A stretch of DNA of 64,000 bases from Halodesulfovibrio aestuarii DSM 17919 = ATCC 29578 (GTDB taxonomy: Bacteria > Desulfobacterota > Desulfovibrionia > Desulfovibrionales > Desulfovibrionaceae), in assembly GCF_000384815.1 (NCBI RefSeq), contig NZ_ARQF01000021.1, positions 310,001-374,000 of the forward strand, in the 5' to 3' direction. The position numbers were made by a program, and so were the translations under genes. Below the pieces are notes generated by a model. That model was not told where the DNA came from. It was given only the letters and a program-made list of their open reading frames with translations, and searched no databases. Below are positions 18,396 through 27,277 of the stretch, piece by piece (within the stretch, counting starts at the first letter, position 1; each line of letters starts with the position of its first letter).

Positions 18396-19301
18396 ATGAC
18401 TACGATGAGTGTGCAGGAGTTTAAATCCGTACTGAAGACAGAGGCTTCTTCTGTTGAAGAATATCTTTCTACCTGTCTGCACAATAGAAATATTCCTCAA
18501 CGGTTGCTGGATTCAATGGAGTACAGCCTGCTTGCTGGTGGCAAGCGTTTGCGTCCTGTACTGTGCCTTGCGGTTGCAGCCATGTTCGGCGTCAAGAAAG
18601 AGCAGGTAATGCCATTTGCTTCTGCTATTGAATGCATTCACTCCTACTCGCTTATACACGATGACTTGCCAGCTATGGATGATGATGACTTGCGCCGCGG
18701 TAAGCCTTCCAACCACAAGGCGTTTGACGAAGCAACAGCCATTCTTGCCGGTGACGGTCTGTTAACAGAAGCTTTTGTTTTGATGACAGAGACTGCGGAG
18801 AATCTTCCTGCGGCTTCTGTATTAACTGCGCTTAACACCATGGCGAGTGCTGCAGGTTCCGGCGGTATGGTCGGTGGTCAGCAGCTTGATATGGATTTTA
18901 CCGGCCGCAACGATGTTTCGCTTGAAGAATTGCAGACTATGCACGCAATGAAAACAGGTGCGTTGATTCGATGCTCCTGTGAGTGTGGAGCCATACTGGG
19001 TGGTGCCGGTACTGAAGATCAAGAACGCATTCGCACGTATGGAGCAAATATTGGCGCAGCGTTTCAGATTGTAGATGATATTTTGGATGAAATCGGAACT
19101 GAGGAAGAACTCGGAAAGCCTGTGGGTAGCGATATAGAGCAGGGGAAAAATACGTATCCAAGTATGCTTGGTATTGAGAAAAGCCGTGAACTTGCCCAAG
19201 GGCTTGTAAATAGTGCTGTTAAGCAGCTTGCCGTTTTTGACGGAAGTGACGCTCTTTTCCTGCGTACTCTTGCCCAGTACATTGTTGACAGAGTTTCATA
19301 A
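18396..19301 (+). CDS. ispA: Short-chain polyprenyl (farnesyl) diphosphate synthase
   Basis: The 301-residue enzyme condenses isopentenyl diphosphate with dimethylallyl and geranyl diphosphate, giving farnesyl (or geranylgeranyl) diphosphate. The first aspartate-rich motif is DDLPAMDDDDLRRG, the second DDILDEIG. The GGKRLRP segment at the N-terminus is also present. An in-frame GTG at 18384 would add four residues; the ATG at 18396 is preferred because GGTGGA lies at a suitable distance. The xseB-ispA-dxs order is common in proteobacteria. Chain length cannot be fixed from sequence alone. Confidence 0.93.
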   Translation: MTTMSVQEFKSVLKTEASSVEEYLSTCLHNRNIPQRLLDSMEYSLLAGGKRLRPVLCLAVAAMFGVKKEQVMPFASAIECIHSYSLIHDDLPAMDDDDLRRGKPSNHKAFDEATAILAGDGLLTEAFVLMTETAENLPAASVLTALNTMASAAGSGGMVGGQQLDMDFTGRNDVSLEELQTMHAMKTGALIRCSCECGAILGGAGTEDQERIRTYGANIGAAFQIVDDILDEIGTEEELGKPVGSDIEQGKNTYPSMLGIEKSRELAQGLVNSAVKQLAVFDGSDALFLRTLAQYIVDRVS

Positions 19302-19367
19302 AGAGTACACTACCTTTGTCAGCATGGTTTGACGCTTCATTCCTAACTCATAGCACCCGGATTTATA

Positions 19368-21281
19368 ATGTCTGATAAGAGCCAATCTTCTCCTCGTCTA
19401 CTGGACAGCATTAATTTGCCGTCTGATGTTCGTAAGCTTGATCAAGCCCAGCTTGTTCGGCTTGCCGGGGAGTTGCGTGATGAGATAATTTCCGTAGTTT
19501 CCCAGACAGGTGGGCATCTTGCTCCTTCACTTGGAGTTGTAGAACTGACTCTTGCCTTGATGTCTGTTTTTGATTTTGACCATGACAAAGTGGTATGGGA
19601 CGTAGGGCATCAGGCGTACGCCTGGAAGCTTTTGACCGGACGTAAGGATGACTTTCATACACTAAGAACAAAAGATGGTGTGAGCGGTTTTCCTAAGATG
19701 TCTGAAAGTCCGTATGACCATTTTGGCGTGGGACATTCCTCAACTTCCATCTCAGCTGCATTAGGTATGGCTGTTGCGCGTGATCTTTCCGGTAAAAAAA
19801 ATGAAGTAATTTCTATTATCGGGGATGGTTCCATGACTGCCGGCCTTGCTTTTGAAGGACTCAATCAGGCAGGCCACATTGATAAGAAAATGCTCGTTAT
19901 TCTTAACGATAACGAGATGTCTATCTCTAAAAATGTTGGTGCCATGTCCCATTTTATGTCCCGCAACTTGTCTTCTCGCTGGGTGCGTAGATTCAAGAAA
20001 GATATGGAGACAATCCTCAACGCGGTTCCTGCTATTGGCGAAGAGATGCTTAACTACGCCCGCCGTAGTGAGCATAGCTTAAAGAGTTTCTTTACGCCCG
20101 GAATGCTGTTTGAAGCGTTCCAATTTAACTACATGGGACCAATTGACGGACACGACATCAAAGCATTGCAACGAGCATTCAGGCTTTATCAGGATTTGGA
20201 TGAGCCGGTGCTGCTGCATGTTCTCACCAAAAAAGGCAAGGGCTATGCTCCTGCTGAATCCAACCCGACTTTCTTCCATGGTGTTGGCCGGTTTGAGCCG
20301 GAAACCGGTCAGGCTCGAAAGGTTGCTCAGATTAACTCTGTGCCGACGTATACAGACGTGTTTGGTGATACCTTGTGCCAATTAGCGAAGCAGGATGACC
20401 GTATTATGGCGATTACTGCGGCTATGCCTGAAGGGACTGGAACGGCCTGTTTTGAAAAAAAATTTCCCGAGCGCTTTATTGATGTAGGCATTTGTGAACA
20501 GCATGCTGTAACTTTTGCAGCAGGGCTTGCTACACAGGGGTATCGACCTTTTGTGGCCATTTACTCCACCTTCATGCAGCGCGCGTATGATCAGATTGTG
20601 CATGATGTCTGTTTACAGAATCTGCCTGTAACGTTCTGTCTGGATCGCGGTGGGCTAGTGGGTGAAGATGGCCCTACTCATCACGGTGTATTTGATTTGA
20701 GTTTTATGCGTCACATTCCGAACATGACTGTACTGGTTCCTTCCAGCGAAGCAGAGTTGGCGGACTGTATGGCAACCGCACTCACTCATGACGGGCCGGT
20801 CGCTATCCGGTATCCGCGTGGTGCAGGGTATGGCGTTCCACTGAAAGAAAAGCCGGAACCGTTTGCTCTTGGTACTGGTGAAGTGATGATTCAGGGGGAA
20901 GGTGTTGCGGTTGTCGCTGTCGGTTCCCGCACATACCCTGCGATTGAAGCCGTGAAGGAATTTGCGGCGGAAACAGGAAAGCAGGCAACCGTGTTTAATG
21001 CACGTTGTGTAAAACCGTTGCCGGAAAAACAGTTGCTTGAACTTGTGAATACGCATCATTCTCTTGTCTTGCTCGAAGAAAATACTCTACAGGGTGGTTT
21101 TTCCTCTGCTGTGCTTGAGTTTTTATCAGATAGCGACGCACTTGGTAACTGTAAGATCAAGCGTCTGGGTATTCCGGACGAGTGGGTTGAGCACGGCACG
21201 CAAATTGAATTGCGCGAGCAACTTGGTATTAATACAAGTGGTATTAAAAAAGTTGTTCAGGAATTGTTCGATAAAAATTAG
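19368..21281 (+). CDS. dxs: 1-deoxy-D-xylulose-5-phosphate synthase
   Basis: DXS joins pyruvate and glyceraldehyde 3-phosphate, using thiamine diphosphate, in the first step of the MEP pathway. The 637-residue protein has the transketolase-like layout. His in GQTGGHLAPSLG-like sequence lies near 45-50, and the ThDP motif GDGSMTAGLAFEGLNQAG at ~150. The pyrimidine-domain segment is DVGICEQHAVTFAAGLA, and the C-terminal transketolase domain has LVLLEENTLQGGF. It starts 66 bases after ispA, with no obvious ribosome-binding site. Two strong terminators follow. Confidence 0.97.
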   Translation: MSDKSQSSPRLLDSINLPSDVRKLDQAQLVRLAGELRDEIISVVSQTGGHLAPSLGVVELTLALMSVFDFDHDKVVWDVGHQAYAWKLLTGRKDDFHTLRTKDGVSGFPKMSESPYDHFGVGHSSTSISAALGMAVARDLSGKKNEVISIIGDGSMTAGLAFEGLNQAGHIDKKMLVILNDNEMSISKNVGAMSHFMSRNLSSRWVRRFKKDMETILNAVPAIGEEMLNYARRSEHSLKSFFTPGMLFEAFQFNYMGPIDGHDIKALQRAFRLYQDLDEPVLLHVLTKKGKGYAPAESNPTFFHGVGRFEPETGQARKVAQINSVPTYTDVFGDTLCQLAKQDDRIMAITAAMPEGTGTACFEKKFPERFIDVGICEQHAVTFAAGLATQGYRPFVAIYSTFMQRAYDQIVHDVCLQNLPVTFCLDRGGLVGEDGPTHHGVFDLSFMRHIPNMTVLVPSSEAELADCMATALTHDGPVAIRYPRGAGYGVPLKEKPEPFALGTGEVMIQGEGVAVVAVGSRTYPAIEAVKEFAAETGKQATVFNARCVKPLPEKQLLELVNTHHSLVLLEENTLQGGFSSAVLEFLSDSDALGNCKIKRLGIPDEWVEHGTQIELREQLGINTSGIKKVVQELFDKN

Positions 21282-21343
21282 ATATAAGTGGTTGTGGGTG
21301 AGGCGCTATCGCACCTATGGCTGTATAAAAACAGATATTGATG

Positions 21344-21370
21344 AAGCCGGAGCAGTATGCTCCGGCTTTT
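21344..21370 (+). terminator. First of two tandem terminators after dxs
   Basis: A perfect 11-bp stem AAGCCGGAGCA / TGCTCCGGCTT with a 3-base loop is followed by TT and A/T-rich sequence. Confidence 0.88.
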
Positions 21371-21377
21371 ATATTTG

Positions 21378-21411
21378 AAAAAGCCAGAGAGTGGATATTC
21401 TCTGGCTTTTT
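21378..21411. terminator. Second tandem terminator, bidirectional
   Basis: A perfect 13-bp stem AAAAAGCCAGAGA / TCTCTGGCTTTTT (21378-21390 and 21399-21411) has T-tracts on both strands. It can end dxs from one side and the small minus-strand gene at 21467 from the other. Confidence 0.9.
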
Positions 21412-21466
21412 ACTTGAGACATGGTCGTATGTCTGATTGTGCTTAGGCTTTATGTCGCTAAAGAGA

Positions 21467-21772
21467 TTAGCGGTTTGTGATATGGGTTTCATCGTGCGCT
21501 ATGTGAGAGGGTTGGGCGCAGTATTTGTATGTGAAGTACGTGTTATAATCGCTTCCGGCTTCGGTGAGAGAGTCTTCACTGGTTGGTGAGATTGAAGGTG
21601 TCTGTTTTCGTGCTCGTCCGAGTGTTACATAGTTATCGGAAGGAATGTGCTGAAAAAGACACTGTAGGTCTTTATGGTCGGTCTCAACGCTTTGTTCATC
21701 GGTGCAGCTCTGTATATCAATATTTGTATAGGGAACTGTTGTTATATCTACGGTACTAGTTAAAAATGTCAT
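21467..21772 (-). CDS. Small hypothetical protein (101 aa)
   Basis: I do not recognise this protein. The longer frame starts at 21874, but the ATG at 21772 has a good ribosome-binding site (TGAGGTAATT before ATG) and is chosen. The product is hydrophilic, without signal peptide or membrane segment. Its C-terminal half is rich in Ser, Thr and Tyr (TPSISPTSEDSLTEAGSDY) and it ends with several His. A bidirectional terminator sits 56 bases downstream, and the upstream region holds large inverted repeats. It could be a real lineage-specific gene; without a homologue this is uncertain. Confidence 0.5.
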   Translation of the reverse strand: MTFLTSTVDITTVPYTNIDIQSCTDEQSVETDHKDLQCLFQHIPSDNYVTLGRARKQTPSISPTSEDSLTEAGSDYNTYFTYKYCAQPSHIAHDETHITNR

Positions 21773-21856
21773 AATTACCTCATGGCACATGCAATGAAGT
21801 TTTTGTATTGAATTATCATGCATGTGTATTTTTTGTGCATAGTAACTATGTAGTTG

Positions 21857-21972
21857 GTAACATGATGGCCACATTACAATGCACAGTGCATCGAATATAT
21901 AACGGATAGAGTAAAAATCGATCTACAACAGCGTAGTTGAGCGACCTCATAATAATGTGACCATCATGTTAC
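21857..21972. repeat. Large inverted repeat, 20-bp arms
   Basis: Arm 21857-21876 and arm 21953-21972 are complementary at 19 of 20 positions, with a 76-base interior. The interior has a palindrome ATGCACAGTGCAT and a CTAC...GTAG hairpin. This could be a MITE-like remnant, a structured RNA or a regulatory cruciform. I found no clear target-site duplication. Confidence 0.75.
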
Positions 21973-22073
21973 ATGTAAAGAACATTACACATCTTCTAAA
22001 GCAATAGGTGTACCAAAACTTCGATCATGGTATTTCAACCAGTTGCAGCCATCATACTTTGAGAATGAAAGGT

Positions 22074-22116
22074 TGTGTGCAAATTATCTACTAAGATGTG
22101 TATGTATTTGCACATA
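22074..22116. repeat. Second inverted repeat in the same empty region
   Basis: TGTGTGCAAAT (22074-22084) and ATTTGCACATA (22106-22116) pair over 11 bases with one G-U pair. The loop is 21 bases. No T-tract follows. The rest of 21773-22213 contains no credible ORF. Confidence 0.55.
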
Positions 22117-22213
22117 CTGGGAGTGAGGGATCGTACTTATGTGCATTTGTTGCGCAGCGATTGGTTATAGTCCATAGGCGCGTAAACTAGTGGTGGCCGG
22201 AGCCTGATAATAG

Positions 22214-22248
22214 AAAAGCCTCTCTTACATGCGTAGGAGAGGCTTTTT
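22214..22248. terminator. Bidirectional intrinsic terminator downstream of the marC-like gene
   Basis: An 11-bp stem AAAAGCCTCTC / GAGAGGCTTTT has T-tracts on both strands. It lies 18 bases past the stop of the minus-strand marC-like gene, and ends the dnaE-queD-marC transcript. Confidence 0.88.
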
Positions 22249-22265
22249 GTGGGTATGAGTATGTT

Positions 22266-22880
22266 TTAGAACGACACTACGAACATGCGGATGCCGTCTT
22301 CAAGCATTTGGACTGCCATAAAGATGAGAATTAGTCCCATAAGGCGCTCTGTTGCCCGTAAGCCTCGTTGACCTAATATTTTGGTAAGGGATGAGGCGCA
22401 GAGCAGAATTATTGCGGTAACAACCCATGACAGGAAAATAGCTGTTAACAGTTCTGCATTACCGTGTGTGCTTTCCTGAGAACGGGCTGCATAGAGCATA
22501 ACTGCAGCCAGCAAGGATGGGCCTGCCAGTAGAGGAACTGCAATAGGAACAATGAACGGATCTTTTTCAAGGTCTGTTGAAGATCCATTTCCTTGTGGAA
22601 AGACCATTTTCATGGAAATGATGAGCAGGATAACACCACCCGCAATACGCAACGTAGAGTGGTGGATGTTAAGCAGACCCAGAAGATTGTCACCAAGGAA
22701 CGTGAATAACAGGATGATTCCGAGCGCGATAACAAGCTCTCGAAACATTATTCGTTGTTGCTGCTTAGGCGTAAAGGCGCCTAGCATTGGTAAGCACATT
22801 GCCGCGTTACCCAGAGGATCGAAGATCAAAAAGAGTGTAACGGAGATTTCAAAAATTACCTGCCAGTTCAAATCCATCAT
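22266..22880 (-). CDS. MarC-family integral membrane protein
   Basis: The 204-residue protein has about six hydrophobic segments and the MarC (UPF0056) pattern. LFLIFDPLGNAAMCLPML lies near the N-terminus, FLGDNLLGLLNIHHSTLRIAGGVILL in the middle, and PFIVPIAVPLLAGPSLLAAVML near residue 115. The family was once linked to multiple antibiotic resistance, but that role is not supported; its substrate is unknown. It is the last gene of a minus-strand group with dnaE and queD, with a 3-base gap to queD, and is followed by a terminator. Confidence 0.88.
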   Translation of the reverse strand: MMDLNWQVIFEISVTLFLIFDPLGNAAMCLPMLGAFTPKQQQRIMFRELVIALGIILLFTFLGDNLLGLLNIHHSTLRIAGGVILLIISMKMVFPQGNGSSTDLEKDPFIVPIAVPLLAGPSLLAAVMLYAARSQESTHGNAELLTAIFLSWVVTAIILLCASSLTKILGQRGLRATERLMGLILIFMAVQMLEDGIRMFVVSF

Positions 22881-22883
22881 GCC

Positions 22884-23270
22884 CTATAACTCCAGATATG
22901 TCGCAGACTGTGCAGCTTTTTCGGATACAGTTACAGAGTAAACACGTACTCCGTATGACTCAATACGTTTACCCAACTCTTGATAAATGAAACGGGCAAG
23001 ATTTTCGGAAGAAGGGTTCATGGTATCAAACGGAGCGGTACAGTTTAAATCTTTATGATCAATAAGCTCTGTCACTTCTTTCAGCTTTGTTTTCATTACC
23101 TTGAAATCAAGCAAAATTTCAACATCTTCAGAAAGCTTGTCGCCTTCTACAACAGCTTCAACCGCAAAGTTGTGTCCGTGAATGTTTTCGCATTTACCAT
23201 CGTAGTTGCGAAGTGCATGTGCGGCTGCAAAATCGGAACGCACAGTAAGCCGCCAGATACCATTAGCCAT
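22884..23270 (-). CDS. queD: 6-carboxy-5,6,7,8-tetrahydropterin synthase, QueD family
   Basis: QueD converts dihydroneopterin triphosphate to carboxy-tetrahydropterin in queuosine synthesis. The 128-residue protein has the zinc-binding histidines in SDFAAAHAL and CENIHGHN, the catalytic Cys four residues before the first His of HGH, and the late Glu in SVTVSEKAA. The frame is open 32 codons farther upstream, but the ATG at 23270 has a GGAG site. It overlaps the end of dnaE by 8 bases. Other queuosine genes are not in the window. Confidence 0.93.
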   Translation of the reverse strand: MANGIWRLTVRSDFAAAHALRNYDGKCENIHGHNFAVEAVVEGDKLSEDVEILLDFKVMKTKLKEVTELIDHKDLNCTAPFDTMNPSSENLARFIYQELGKRIESYGVRVYSVTVSEKAAQSATYLEL

Positions 23271-26200
23271 GGACAACTCCTTTCCAATTGGCAAAGTCTT
23301 TTTCGAATTGAGGGCCCGGATGAATAGAGTATGCTTCATCCAGACTGAAAATTGCATCAGAATCACTTATCATAGCCCGCACATAGACTGGTACCGGACC
23401 GTTGTGTTTTACTAAAATTTCTTTGAGGTCTGCGATGGCCTGCAAACAAAGTTTATTATGCGGTATGTCAATTGTTGTCGGCTCAAGGTTGCATTGACAT
23501 GCTTCAGTGAGAGACTCAACTTTTTCACATAACAGCTTAATTTCTTTTACTGCATCTTCGTCGTCAGAATCTTCGTTGTTCTGCTGGTCACTGATTCGTG
23601 CAGTTAACAGCAGTGGCTCTTCGCTGAGGAACAACTCTTTACCTTCAGCATACGCCTCGGGAAATACAACAAGTTCGCCGGAAGCTGTAAGGTCTTCAAT
23701 ATCCATGAAGGCCATTTTGCTGCCTTTCTTGGTAATATGCTCTTTCATGGCAGTTACCAGAATGGCACATTTGATTTCACCGCCTTGTTCAAGGTCCAGA
23801 GCTTCTTCGAGAGGCTGCAAATGCAGGCGGTGCAGTTCGCGACGGAATGGCTGCAATGGGTGACTTGTTAAGTAGAACCCAAGAGCATCTTTCTCAAATC
23901 GCAATTTTTGCTCGTCATCAAATTCTTCAAGAGTCTGCTCTTCGCAATCAAATCCGATTCCGCCAATAACCTTTGGTTCTTCGGCGATCATAGTGAACAA
24001 AGAAACCTGATTAGAATCTTTGTCTTTTGCTTTTTTCTGCGCTTTGGCAACAACGTTGTCCAATGCAGCGAGCATGCCTCGGCGGGAAACGCCGAAGCAG
24101 TCCATTGCTCCACCTTTAATAAGGTTTTCCAGAACACGTTTGGTGACTTTGCGAAGGTTAACGCGGCAGGCAAGATCCAGCATGGATTGAAATTCTCCGT
24201 CAGCTTCGCGTGCCTCCACAATTTCTCGGATAGCTTCGTCACCTACCGTTTTAATGGCACCAAGGCCGAAAATAACTTTGCCTTCGTGTACAGTGAACTG
24301 GCGGCGCGATGCCTGTACGGTTGCTTGCTCTACGGCAACATCCATGTCGCGACATGCTGCAACATATTTAAGAACTTTATCCTGGTTCCCCATTTCAGAA
24401 GTCATAAGGGCAGCCATGAATTCTACTGGATAATGAACCTTGAGGTATGCCGTCCAGTAGGAAATAAGCGCGTACGCAGCAGAGTGGGATTTGTTGAAGC
24501 CGTATGCTGCAAACTGTTCCATGAGGTCGAAGATTTCTTCAGCCTTTTCTTTTGGAATCTCGTTTTCAGCTGCACCGGCAACAAACTTGGTACGCTCCTG
24601 CGCCATAGCGTCTGCATTCTTTTTACCCATTGCACGACGCAGCAAGTCCGCACCACCAAGGGTGTAGTTGCCGACAATCTGTGCAATTTGCATAACCTGT
24701 TCCTGATATACGATAACCCCGTATGTCGGCTTCAGGCAGTCTTCAAGAGATGGCAGCGGGTATACCACAGGGACTTCGCCATGCTTACGCTTAATAAATT
24801 CGTCAACCATACCGGAGTTCAATGGCCCCGGACGGTAGAGGGCGAGCATAGCAATAATGTCGTCGAAGCAACTCGGTTTGAGCATGCGCAAGTAGGTACG
24901 CATTCCGGAAGATTCTACCTGAAAAATACCGTCTGTGTCGCCGCGCTGGTACAGATCGTATGTCGCTTCATCATCGAATTGGAGTGTGTCGAGATCTGGT
25001 TGCGGTTTACCCGCAAAGCCGATGTTATCCACAGCGTCCTGAATAACGGTCATAGTGCGCAGACCGAGGAAGTCGAATTTTACAAGGCCGACTTGCTCAA
25101 CCTTCTTCATGTCAAACTGTGTTACCCTGCCGCCTTTTTTATCTCGATACAATGGCAGGTATTCGACCATTGGTTTGTCGGAAATAACAACACCCGCGGC
25201 ATGGGTGGAGGCGTGGCGGCAAAGGCCTTCCAGGCGTTGGGAAATATCGATAAGTTTTGTAACAGTAGGATCTGTACGGTAGAGGTCTGCCAGTTCAGGT
25301 TCTGCCGCCAGTGCTTTTTGGATGGTCATTTTCATTTCATCAGGGATAAGCTTGGAAATCTTATCACCTTCCTGAAATGTCAGTCCCTGAGCGCGGGCAA
25401 CATCTTTGATTACCGCTTTTGCCTTCATTTTACCGAAGGTGGTGATCTGCGCAACTTTGTCTTCGCCGTACCGCTCCATTGTATAGCGGATAACTTCACC
25501 TCGACGGCGTTCGCAGAAGTCAACGTCGATATCCGGCATAGATACACGTTCAACGTTCAAGAATCGTTCGAAGAGTAAGTCGTACGGGAGAGGGTCAAGG
25601 TTGGTAATGCGCAGTGCCCATGCAACAATAGAACCCGCAGCAGAACCACGGCCCGGTCCGACAGGGATGCCGTTGTCTTTTGCCCAGTTAATAAAGTCCT
25701 GTACGATAAGGAAGTAGGCTGGGAATCCCATGTCATTAATAACTTTAAGCTCAAGCTCAAGTCGATCCCAGTAAGCTTTCTCGTCGATTTCGTATGGAAC
25801 AACATCTATACGCTTTTGTAGACCCTCACGACACATGCGGCTGAATTCGTCAGCCATAGTCATGCCTTCCGGCAGTTCGTATTCAGGGAAGTAGTATTCC
25901 CCCAAAGTGAGCTTGATATCGATCTGGTCGGCAATTTTTATTGTATTAGAAATAGCTTCCGGAACATGGGCAAAGGCAGCTTTCATCTCTTCAGGAGATT
26001 TATAGTACAGTTCTGTTGTTTCGAAACGCATGCGGCGTTCGTCCTGCACTTTTGCACCGGTCTGGATACAAAGGAGAGTGTCATGTGCTTCAACGTCTGT
26101 TGCGTTCAAGTAGTGGCAGTCGTTGGTTGCCACCAACGGAAGTCCGGTGCGTTTGGACAGCTCAATGAGTTTTTCGTTGAGTTCATCCTGTTCTTTTAAC

Positions 26201-26733
26201 CCGTTGGATTGTAACTCAAGATAGAATCTGTCCGGGAAAATTTCAGCATATTCCTGTGTAATCTCTTCTGCTTCTTCCATTGTGTGATTGAGCAGATACC
26301 GAGGGACTTCACCTGCAAGACATGCGGAAAGAGCAATGAGGTCGTCGCTGTGCTGGCGTAGTACCTCTTTACTTACACGCGGCTTGTAGTGGAAGCCGTT
26401 TACACAACCTTCTGTTACAATTTTACAAAGATTTTTGTACCCGTTTTCGTTTTTAGCAAGCAGCACCAGATGGTAGCGTTTTTTTGCAAATTCACCGGTT
26501 TTTTCTGTGTGATCGCCGTGCGAAACATATACCTCGCACCCGATAATTGGTTTAAGACCGGCTTTTTGAGCCATGAGGTAAAAGTAGACAGCACCGTACA
26601 TGTTGCCATGGTCTGTAATGGCAACGGCAGGCATATTGAAATCAGAAGCTTTTTGACAAAGGTCTTCTAAACGGATAGCGCCATCAAGAAGGCTGTATTC
26701 TGTATGGCAATGTAAATGTACAAAATCTGACAT
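23263..26733 (-). CDS. dnaE: DNA polymerase III subunit alpha
   Basis: DnaE is the replicative polymerase subunit. The 1156-residue protein begins with the PHP domain (HLHCHTEYSLLDG). It then has the palm with GPGRGSAAGS and PDIDVDFCERRR, where the catalytic aspartates lie. A thumb and fingers region and helix-hairpin-helix segment (~860-930) follow, then a C-terminal OB fold. The length is normal for the DnaE1 type. An in-frame TTG three codons upstream is possible; ATG 26733 is chosen. Neither has a clear ribosome-binding site. It heads the dnaE-queD-marC group. Confidence 0.97.
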   Translation of the reverse strand: MSDFVHLHCHTEYSLLDGAIRLEDLCQKASDFNMPAVAITDHGNMYGAVYFYLMAQKAGLKPIIGCEVYVSHGDHTEKTGEFAKKRYHLVLLAKNENGYKNLCKIVTEGCVNGFHYKPRVSKEVLRQHSDDLIALSACLAGEVPRYLLNHTMEEAEEITQEYAEIFPDRFYLELQSNGLKEQDELNEKLIELSKRTGLPLVATNDCHYLNATDVEAHDTLLCIQTGAKVQDERRMRFETTELYYKSPEEMKAAFAHVPEAISNTIKIADQIDIKLTLGEYYFPEYELPEGMTMADEFSRMCREGLQKRIDVVPYEIDEKAYWDRLELELKVINDMGFPAYFLIVQDFINWAKDNGIPVGPGRGSAAGSIVAWALRITNLDPLPYDLLFERFLNVERVSMPDIDVDFCERRRGEVIRYTMERYGEDKVAQITTFGKMKAKAVIKDVARAQGLTFQEGDKISKLIPDEMKMTIQKALAAEPELADLYRTDPTVTKLIDISQRLEGLCRHASTHAAGVVISDKPMVEYLPLYRDKKGGRVTQFDMKKVEQVGLVKFDFLGLRTMTVIQDAVDNIGFAGKPQPDLDTLQFDDEATYDLYQRGDTDGIFQVESSGMRTYLRMLKPSCFDDIIAMLALYRPGPLNSGMVDEFIKRKHGEVPVVYPLPSLEDCLKPTYGVIVYQEQVMQIAQIVGNYTLGGADLLRRAMGKKNADAMAQERTKFVAGAAENEIPKEKAEEIFDLMEQFAAYGFNKSHSAAYALISYWTAYLKVHYPVEFMAALMTSEMGNQDKVLKYVAACRDMDVAVEQATVQASRRQFTVHEGKVIFGLGAIKTVGDEAIREIVEAREADGEFQSMLDLACRVNLRKVTKRVLENLIKGGAMDCFGVSRRGMLAALDNVVAKAQKKAKDKDSNQVSLFTMIAEEPKVIGGIGFDCEEQTLEEFDDEQKLRFEKDALGFYLTSHPLQPFRRELHRLHLQPLEEALDLEQGGEIKCAILVTAMKEHITKKGSKMAFMDIEDLTASGELVVFPEAYAEGKELFLSEEPLLLTARISDQQNNEDSDDEDAVKEIKLLCEKVESLTEACQCNLEPTTIDIPHNKLCLQAIADLKEILVKHNGPVPVYVRAMISDSDAIFSLDEAYSIHPGPQFEKDFANWKGVVHG

Positions 26734-26981
26734 GGTTCGCAACTAAGGTGGAAGGTTTCTGAGCAGTCTTTATAGAATCAGTTTTACGGAATAACAGGTA
26801 CTAGTTAGTATCAAGTGAACGTAGCAGAATCACCACAGTGGGACAACTGGATTTCCCCATGTCTACTTGTACTGTTTTGAAAAAATAGAAGAATATTTTT
26901 TTATATGTACTTATGTACGCTGTATGAAGATAATCCCTCTTCGCATACATTCGAAGAGCAGGTGTAATACCGGAGGTTGTA

Positions 26982-27269
26982 GTGTTTGAAAAGTTCTTAT
27001 CGTGGATTCAGGCTGTTGCCGAATCAAAAACTTTTGATGAAGCCATAACTAATTTTATTTCAACCAAATATGGGCAGTATGCGCTCATATTTGTTTTTTT
27101 TATGTTTATCATTATCTATCTACGAGTCCTCTTTGGCCCAAAAGGTTTTTTTAGAGAGAAAAAGTGGGACGAGTGGAATGATGAGGCAAAAGCCGAGCGT
27201 GAAGCGGAAAAAGCTGCGCGAGAGGCTGAAGCAAAAATACGTGCAGAGAAAATCGCTCAAAAAAAATAG
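26982..27269 (+). CDS. Small single-pass membrane protein with charged coiled-coil tail
   Basis: The 95-residue protein starts with GTG at 26982, after a strong CGGAGG site. One hydrophobic segment (YALIFVFFMFIIIYLRVLF, ~33-51) is followed by a highly charged, Ala/Glu/Lys-rich helix that should form a coiled coil and face the cytoplasm. I do not recognise a family. It is first in a three-gene group with an HD phosphohydrolase (gap 8) and a methyltransferase-like protein. It might anchor one of them at the membrane. Confidence 0.75.
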   Translation: MFEKFLSWIQAVAESKTFDEAITNFISTKYGQYALIFVFFMFIIIYLRVLFGPKGFFREKKWDEWNDEAKAEREAEKAAREAEAKIRAEKIAQKK

Positions 27270-27277
27270 AGACAGAC

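Noticed and set aside
21857-21972. Integron attC site
   Set aside because: The arms lack the R and L box pattern and no integrase or cassette is nearby.
23908-25578. 556-codon frame antisense to dnaE
   Set aside because: Shadow of a well-conserved polymerase gene.
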